Of a DNA stretch of 64,000 bases, positions 58,733 through 64,000 are shown piece by piece; position 1 is the first letter of the stretch; every line of letters begins with the position of its first letter. Position numbers and translations under genes: made by a program. Under the pieces are notes generated by a model. The model did no database searches. It had not been told where the DNA came from and saw only the letters and a list, made by a program, of their open reading frames with translations. The stretch spans positions 14,424 to 78,423 of the forward strand of contig JBPOFU010000005.1 of the NCBI GenBank assembly GCA_051252075.1. Direction: 5' to 3'. This DNA is from Oceanococcus sp051252075. GTDB taxonomy: Bacteria; Pseudomonadota; Gammaproteobacteria; Nevskiales; Oceanococcaceae.

Positions 58733-60067
58733 TTAATCGATTAGTAGAAGCGCGCCCAATCCTAAGAAAGCGAAAAATCCAATAATGTCCGTGATCGTTG
58801 TTAAAACGACACTCCCCGCAAGGGCGGGATCGATGTCGAGTTTCTTGAGTAGCAGCGGCAAACCAACGCCCGCTAAAGAAGCGCTGACCTGATTGAGAAT
58901 CAAAGCCATTGCGATGACCAATGCCAGCATAGGCGACTGAAACCACGCGAGAACGGCCACCGCTACAACCACGGCCCACAACGTCCCGTTGATCAGCGCG
59001 ACTGCGAGTTCCTTTTTCAGTAAGGCCGATGCATTGGCCGTGCTGATTTGGCCTAGCGCCAAACCGCGAATCATTAATGTCAATGTTTGGCTACCACCTA
59101 TGCCGCCCATGCTGGCCACAACCGGCATCAATACTGCCAGCGCCACGACTTGGTCCAAAGTCGCTTCGAATAGGCCGACCACGCCCGCCGCCATAAACGC
59201 AGTGACTAAGTTGATCCCCAACCAGACAGCCCGCCGCCGCGCACTGCGATGTACCGGCGCGAAAATATCGTCTTCTTCGTCCAAACCTGCCGGTGCCAAC
59301 AAGTTGTGCTCGGCCTCATCGCGAATCACATCGACCACGTCATCGATGGTGACACGCCCGAGTAGGATATTGCGCTCGTCAACAACCGGGGCGGAAATCA
59401 AATCTCGGTCTTCGAAGCGCTTGGCCACTTCGGTGGAGGTCGTATCCACAGAAAGCGCTGGGAAATCTCTATCCATGATCTCGCTGACCATGGATTCTGG
59501 GTTGAGGGTAACAACCTTATTGATTGCTAAAGTGCCCAAAAAATGACCGTAGCGATCGACCACAAACAAGATGTCGGTGTGGTCCGGCAAGCTCCCCAGC
59601 ATGCGTAAATAGCGCAGCACGACTTCTAAGGTCACATTCGGACGCACGCTGATCGGGTCGGTGTTCATCAAACCGCCAGCAGTGTCGTAGGAATACGACA
59701 TCACCGACTCAACTCGCGCACGCCTGGCTTCGTCCATAGAGTCGAGGACGCGTTGAGTCAGCTTCTCCGGTAAATCGTCAATGAAATCAGCTAGATCATC
59801 GATTTCTAAGCCTTCAGATGCGGAAACAACGGCTTCCACATCCATGGCTTTGATGAGCCAAGCGCGCAGCTCGTCATTGAGATGCAGCAACACCTCACCG
59901 CGATCGTCGTCGCTCACCAGGTTCCAAACGATTTCGCGCTCACCTGGGGGCAGCGATTCAATCAAGACGGAAATCTCTGCCGGATGCAAAGATGACAACA
60001 CGCGCTGGACCGGCCCGCGAAGGCCGCTGTCTAGTGCTTGTCTGAGGTGCTCAATCTGGTCGCTCAT
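58733..60067 (-). CDS. mgtE: Magnesium transporter MgtE
   Basis: A 444-residue MgtE-family Mg2+ channel. The N domain (residues about 10-130, MgtE_N helical repeats) is followed by a CBS pair (about 135-265) and five membrane helices (about 285-440) containing MPVVASMGGIGGSQTLTLMIRGLALGQI, the family's conserved pore region. The ATG at 60067 (MSDQIEHLRQAL) is used; a GTG six codons upstream is possible. It points away from the polysaccharide genes and is an unrelated core gene in their middle. Confidence 0.92.
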   Translation of the reverse strand: MSDQIEHLRQALDSGLRGPVQRVLSSLHPAEISVLIESLPPGEREIVWNLVSDDDRGEVLLHLNDELRAWLIKAMDVEAVVSASEGLEIDDLADFIDDLPEKLTQRVLDSMDEARRARVESVMSYSYDTAGGLMNTDPISVRPNVTLEVVLRYLRMLGSLPDHTDILFVVDRYGHFLGTLAINKVVTLNPESMVSEIMDRDFPALSVDTTSTEVAKRFEDRDLISAPVVDERNILLGRVTIDDVVDVIRDEAEHNLLAPAGLDEEDDIFAPVHRSARRRAVWLGINLVTAFMAAGVVGLFEATLDQVVALAVLMPVVASMGGIGGSQTLTLMIRGLALGQISTANASALLKKELAVALINGTLWAVVVAVAVLAWFQSPMLALVIAMALILNQVSASLAGVGLPLLLKKLDIDPALAGSVVLTTITDIIGFFAFLGLGALLLID

Positions 60068-60154
60068 AGGCGTTATTCTATTCACAGAGAATGGTCTGCA
60101 CGTATTGTAGGAGGGCTGCGGTATAGTTGCTTATTTTGCTGGGGCGGGATACGC

Positions 60155-61264
60155 ATGAAGCGTGCGTTAATTACAGGAACGACAGGCCAGGATGGGGCCT
60201 ATCTGGCTGAATTTTTATTGCAGAAAGGGTATCAGGTACACGGTATTAAGCGGCGTGCATCGTCCTTCAATACCGAGCGAATTGACCATTTGTATCAAGA
60301 CCCACACCTAGATGATCGTCGTTTCATATTGCATTACGGTGACTTAACCGATGCGACCAATTTGATTAGGGTGGTGCAGGAAGTCCAGCCGGATGAAATC
60401 TATAATTTGGGCGCCCAGAGCCACGTCGCTGTTTCGTTTGAAACACCGGAATACACGGCGAATACAGATGCATTCGGTACCTTGCGGCTTTTGGAGGCCG
60501 TACGCATCCTTGGCTTAGAAAAGAAAACGCGGTTTTATCAAGCATCGACATCTGAGCTGTATGGCAAAGTTCAGCAGATTCCGCAAACGGAAGAGACGCC
60601 GTTTTACCCGCGCTCACCTTATGCGGTTGCGAAGCTGTACGCCTATTGGATAACGGTCAACTACCGTGAAGCGTATGGCTTGTATGCCTGCAATGGCATC
60701 TTGTTTAACCATGAGTCGCCCATTCGCGGCGAAACCTTCGTTACCCGCAAAATTACGCGAGCCATGGCGAGAATTTTTCTCGGGCTGCAAGACTGTATTT
60801 ACCTGGGTAATCTTTCATCAAAGCGCGATTGGGGGCATGCGCGCGACTATGTCCGTATGCAATGGATGATGCTGCAGCAAGATGAGGCCGAAGATTTTGT
60901 CATAGCGTCAGGTGTCCAATATACGGTGCGTGAGTTCGTCAGTAAGGCCGCTGCGCGATTGGGTATAGAAGTTGATTGGCACGGTCAGGGTGAAGATGAA
61001 CATGCCATAGTCGCCGTCGCTCCCGAAGATTCAGCAGTCGACGTTGGTCAGATCATAGCGCGGGTTGATCCGCGCTATTTTAGGCCGACAGAAGTTGAGA
61101 CTTTACTCGGCGATGCCAGCAAAGCGCGGGACAAACTGGGCTGGGTGCCAGAGATCAGTTTTGATGAGCTGGTGAATGAAATGGTCGATGAGGATCTAAA
61201 ACTCGCTCGCCGGGATGAACTGGTTCGATCGGCTGGCTTTAAGGCCTTTGATTACCATGAGTGA
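60155..61264 (+). CDS. gmd: GDP-mannose 4,6-dehydratase
   Basis: Gmd converts GDP-D-mannose to GDP-4-keto-6-deoxymannose, the first step to GDP-L-fucose. The 369-residue SDR enzyme starts MKRALITGTTGQDGAYLAEFL with the Rossmann Gly motif, has STSELYGKVQ, the catalytic YAVAKLYAYW (YxxxK), and the GMD-specific FNHESPIRGETFVTRKITR. The ATG at 60155 matches the family; a longer frame upstream overlaps mgtE on the other strand. It ends in a coupled 8-bp overlap with fcl. Confidence 0.96.
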   Translation: MKRALITGTTGQDGAYLAEFLLQKGYQVHGIKRRASSFNTERIDHLYQDPHLDDRRFILHYGDLTDATNLIRVVQEVQPDEIYNLGAQSHVAVSFETPEYTANTDAFGTLRLLEAVRILGLEKKTRFYQASTSELYGKVQQIPQTEETPFYPRSPYAVAKLYAYWITVNYREAYGLYACNGILFNHESPIRGETFVTRKITRAMARIFLGLQDCIYLGNLSSKRDWGHARDYVRMQWMMLQQDEAEDFVIASGVQYTVREFVSKAAARLGIEVDWHGQGEDEHAIVAVAPEDSAVDVGQIIARVDPRYFRPTEVETLLGDASKARDKLGWVPEISFDELVNEMVDEDLKLARRDELVRSAGFKAFDYHE

Positions 61265-62216
61265 GGCGCAGGGAATGCGACCGAATAGTCGCATTTATGT
61301 GGCCGGTCATCGTGGCATGGTCGGCTCAGCCATCGTGCGTAAACTTCGGCAAGAGGGCTTTGAGAATCTTTTGCTACCGGGTAAAGCCGAACTTGATTTA
61401 CGGCGGTCGACACAAGTCGATGCATACTTTCAGGATCAGCGGCCTGAGTTTGTTTTTTTGGCAGCAGCCAAGGTCGGGGGCATACAAGCAAACAATATTT
61501 ACCCCGCCGACTTTATTCGTGACAACTTGCAAATTCAGACCAATGTTATTGATGCCGCTTGGCGGCACGCTTGTGAAAAGCTGTTGTTTCTGGGGTCTTC
61601 CTGCATTTATCCAAAAATGGCGCCACAGCCGTTGAAGGAAGAGTTCATGTTAACAGGAGCGTTGGAGCCCACCAATGAGTGGTACGCGATAGCAAAAATA
61701 GCCGGTTTGAAAATGTGTCAGGCTTACCGGCGACAATATGGTTTCGATGCCATTTCGTTAATGCCGACGAATTTGTATGGGCCTGGAGACAACTTTGATT
61801 TGAAAAGCTCTCATGTGCTGCCTGCGCTTATTCGGAAATTCTATTCAGCTAAGGTGAATGCACAAGCAACAGTAGAGATTTGGGGCAGTGGCCGACCAAT
61901 GCGAGAGTTTTTGCACGTCGATGATTTAGCAAGTGCATGTTTGCATTTTATGAAGCACTATTCTGATGAAATAGCGGTCAACATCGGTTGGGGGCAGGAC
62001 GTCACCATTGCAGATTTGGCCGCTACTATCGCAAAGGTTGTGGGGTATGATGGTGGATTAGAGTTTGATTCAAGCAAGCCTGATGGTACCCCACGAAAGT
62101 TGCTAGATACGTCGAAAGCAAGTCAGTTGGGGTGGTCGCCTACTGTTCAACTTGAGCACGGGCTAATGGAAACATTTGCCTGGTATAAAAATAACGAGGC
62201 ATCGGCCCGCATCTAA
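61257..62216 (+). CDS. fcl: GDP-L-fucose synthase
   Basis: Fcl (WcaG) epimerises and reduces the Gmd product to GDP-L-fucose. The 319-residue SDR protein has YVAGHRGMVGSAIVRKL, the catalytic FLGSSCIYPKMAPQPLKEE and YAIAKIAGLKMCQAYRRQYG (YxxxK), and the STELGWSP-like end (ASQLGWSPTVQLEHG). The ATG at 61257 overlaps the gmd stop; an ATG at 61275 would also fit. gmd and fcl together supply GDP-fucose to the surface glycan. Confidence 0.95.
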   Translation: MSEAQGMRPNSRIYVAGHRGMVGSAIVRKLRQEGFENLLLPGKAELDLRRSTQVDAYFQDQRPEFVFLAAAKVGGIQANNIYPADFIRDNLQIQTNVIDAAWRHACEKLLFLGSSCIYPKMAPQPLKEEFMLTGALEPTNEWYAIAKIAGLKMCQAYRRQYGFDAISLMPTNLYGPGDNFDLKSSHVLPALIRKFYSAKVNAQATVEIWGSGRPMREFLHVDDLASACLHFMKHYSDEIAVNIGWGQDVTIADLAATIAKVVGYDGGLEFDSSKPDGTPRKLLDTSKASQLGWSPTVQLEHGLMETFAWYKNNEASARI

Positions 62217-62268
62217 GTGAGGGGCGAAGCGCAAAAAACCGCTTGTGCTGCGGTTTATGGAGTAGACA

Positions 62269-63198
62269 TTGAAAAGGATTTTGGTCACCGGTGGTGCCGG
62301 GTTCATTGGTTCGCACTTGTGTGAAAAATTGCTCTCGCAAGGGCATGAAGTTATCTGTCTTGATAATTTCTTTACGGGTTCAAAAAGCAATATTGTCCAC
62401 TTAATGGACAGCCCTTATTTCGAATTGATGAGGCACGATGTGTGTTTTCCTCTCTACGTTGAGGTGGATGAAATATATAATCTGGCGTGCCCCGCTTCGC
62501 CAGTTCATTATCAGCATGATCCCGTGCAGACAACCAAAACCAGTGTGCATGGTGCAATCAATATGCTGGGTTTGGCAAAGCGTGTTGGCGCCAAAATCTT
62601 GCAGGCGTCCACCAGTGAAGTCTATGGCGACCCGCTAGTACACCCGCAACCCGAGAGCTATTGGGGGCACGTTAATCCTACAGGGCCGAGGTCCTGTTAC
62701 GACGAAGGAAAGCGCTGTGCGGAGACTTTGTTTTTTGACTATTTTCGCCAGCATAAGGTGAGAATCAAAGTCGCTCGTATTTTTAATACCTATGGCCCAC
62801 GTATGCACCCTCAAGATGGGCGGGTCGTGAGCAACTTCATCGTGCAGGCACTAAAGGGTGAAAACATCACAGTGTATGGCGACGGTAGTCAAACCAGAGC
62901 ATTTTGTTACGTTGATGATCTTGTTGATGGGTTGATTCGCTTAATGAATAGCGATGATGACGTGATTGGGCCCATTAATTTGGGTAACCCTGGTGAGTTT
63001 TCAGTGACGGAATTGGCAGCGTTGGTCATTGAGGAAACAAACTCCACATCTGCCATCGAGCATTACCCCTTGCCTGTAGATGACCCAAAGCAACGCAAGC
63101 CTGACATAGCGCTCGCCAAGAAAGAGCTGAATTGGGAGCCAAGCACCTCCTTGCAAGAAGGCCTGAAAGCAGCGGTTGCCTATTTCGCCGCTTGTTAA
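62269..63198 (+). CDS. UDP-glucuronate decarboxylase (UDP-xylose synthase)
   Basis: A 309-residue SDR decarboxylase of the UXS type, turning UDP-glucuronate into UDP-xylose. It has RILVTGGAGFIGSHLCEKLL, LDNFFTGSK, STSEVYGDPL, the catalytic SCYDEGKRCAETL (YxxxK), and VARIFNTYGPRM. The start is a TTG at 62269, with TGGAG 8 bp upstream; no ATG fits. GDP-fucose and UDP-xylose synthesis together suggest a fucose- and xylose-containing polysaccharide. Confidence 0.93.
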   Translation: MKRILVTGGAGFIGSHLCEKLLSQGHEVICLDNFFTGSKSNIVHLMDSPYFELMRHDVCFPLYVEVDEIYNLACPASPVHYQHDPVQTTKTSVHGAINMLGLAKRVGAKILQASTSEVYGDPLVHPQPESYWGHVNPTGPRSCYDEGKRCAETLFFDYFRQHKVRIKVARIFNTYGPRMHPQDGRVVSNFIVQALKGENITVYGDGSQTRAFCYVDDLVDGLIRLMNSDDDVIGPINLGNPGEFSVTELAALVIEETNSTSAIEHYPLPVDDPKQRKPDIALAKKELNWEPSTSLQEGLKAAVAYFAAC

Positions 63199-63238
63199 GT
63201 TTCGACTTTGAACTGTAATTAGAGAAGAGAAATTTGCC

Positions 63239-64000
63239 ATGAGCAAAACTGCGCCCACGGCCGCCTTGGTGGTAACAACCATCAACGAACCCGTTCCTAT
63301 TATGAAAAACTTGGCTAAGGCTGCAAGCAAGGCCAATGTGCCGTTTTTCGTCATTGGAGATGCGAAATCTCCAGCGAGTTATTTATTACCGGCGGCGGAG
63401 TTTTTTTCGCTAGAAATTCAGCATAAACGTTTCGGTGCATTTAGCCAGATGCTACCAACGGGACACTATGTTCGAAAGAACTTAGGATATTTGGCGGCGC
63501 TGGAAACAGGCGCGCAGTGGATCGTGGAAACCGACGATGATAACGATCCGTTGCCTGGATTTTTGACCCCTCCAAGCGCCCGGCTCAACGCGCGAACGCT
63601 CAAGGCGGGGGCTGCATGGGTTAACGCGTATGATTTTTTCGGGCCTAGCCAGTCGGTTTGGCCCAGAGGACTTCCCTTGGATGAAATTCAAGGAGGGCAG
63701 ATTCAGTCAGAGCAACAGGAGAAGCGGGAAGTTGACGCAAAAATCATCCAGGGGCTCGCTGACGAAAACCCAGATGTAGATGCTGTTTATCGATTAACTC
63801 GGCCACTGCCAGTGCATTTTGATTTGGATGCGGAGCCACTCGCCTTGTCGGCGAACCAATGGTGCCCGTTCAACAGCCAAAATACATGGTTCCATCGCGA
63901 TGTTGCTACGTTGTTGTATTTGCCGGCATATTGTAGTTTCCGTATGACTGACATCTGGAGAAGTTTCATTGCACAGCGCTGCTTGTGGGCGGTCAATGGT
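63239..64000 (+). CDS. STELLO-type glycosyltransferase, N-terminal part (right edge cut)
   Basis: The gene starts at the ATG at 63239 after an AGAGAAGAGA site and stays open to the window end (254 codons visible). The protein begins MSKTAPTAALVVTTINEPVPIM and has VPFFVIGDAKSP, QMLPTGHYVRKNLGYLAAL and a DxD-like WIVETDDDNDPLPGF, which match the STELLO/DUF288 family of glycosyltransferases. In plants STELLO proteins affect cellulose synthase; bacterial members occur in glycan loci and their products are not known to me. It lies 40 bp after the UDP-xylose synthase gene. Confidence 0.82.
   Translation, partial: MSKTAPTAALVVTTINEPVPIMKNLAKAASKANVPFFVIGDAKSPASYLLPAAEFFSLEIQHKRFGAFSQMLPTGHYVRKNLGYLAALETGAQWIVETDDDNDPLPGFLTPPSARLNARTLKAGAAWVNAYDFFGPSQSVWPRGLPLDEIQGGQIQSEQQEKREVDAKIIQGLADENPDVDAVYRLTRPLPVHFDLDAEPLALSANQWCPFNSQNTWFHRDVATLLYLPAYCSFRMTDIWRSFIAQRCLWAVNG

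Noticed and set aside
1..64000. CRISPR arrays, insertion sequences and rRNA
   Set aside because: No spaced direct repeats, no transposase pair with inverted ends, and no rRNA-like sequence were noticed in reading the window.

Overview
The window reads as chromosomal DNA of a free-living gammaproteobacterium with moderate G+C. The class call rests on gene order: bamD/rluD/yfiH and rhlB/trxA/rho are arranged as in Escherichia coli and relatives, and mpl, pmbA, yrfG, yheS, ycgL and a symmetrical-type apaH are gammaproteobacterial. A PPi-dependent phosphofructokinase, a complete-looking Tad pilus operon and a DUF1302/YCF48/MMPL envelope cluster argue against an enteric and suggest an environmental or marine lineage. 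The sequence alone does not let me name the genus. I saw no rRNA, convincing tRNA, CRISPR array, insertion sequence or prophage.

Layout. 1-3632: end of nadE, then bamD, rluD and yfiH. 3766-9490: DUF1302 outer-membrane protein, YCF48-like periplasmic protein and an MMPL/RND inner-membrane transporter, closed by a strong terminator. 9543-10376: apaH. 10512-22157: Tad/Flp pilus operon (flp, tadE-like, cpaB, cpaC, tadZ, tadA, tadB, tadC, tadD, DUF3613, tadG) ending in a membrane protein with three PAS domains. 22144-28505: stress protein, ABC1 kinase-like protein, DUF4382 lipoprotein, murI, cysQ, yrfG, rhlB. 28843-30968: trxA and rho with a long disordered N-terminus. 31048-37592 onward: pmbA, mpl, a membrane protein, rnd, adk, PPi-phosphofructokinase and pyrophosphatase. 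38123-41137: an accessory patch with an integrase relic, a membrane sulfatase-like enzyme and a methyltransferase. 41319-50924: yheS, a DksA/TraR protein, a glyoxalase II-like hydrolase, a diguanylate cyclase, ycgL, thiC, and an amt operon with two unrecognised partners behind a good sigma-54 promoter. 50997-56938: acs, a small unknown protein, an LpxH-like phosphoesterase, purD and prpC. 57204-64000: start of a surface-polysaccharide locus (WecA-like initiating transferase, gmd, fcl, UDP-xylose synthase, STELLO-type glycosyltransferase), interrupted by a small ORF and mgtE.

How it fits together. Three blocks look like integrated systems. The envelope cluster places one protein in each envelope compartment. 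The Tad operon covers pilin, secretin, ATPase, platform and pseudopilins, but the prepilin peptidase is not in the window. The polysaccharide locus makes GDP-L-fucose and UDP-xylose for glycosyltransferases lying mostly beyond the right edge. The candidates I think deserve most attention are the amt operon with its two unknown genes, the DUF1302/YCF48/MMPL set, the degenerate TadZ, the PAS protein without an output domain, and the sulfatase-methyltransferase cassette beside an integrase relic. All functional statements are from sequence reading and family knowledge; no database search was run.
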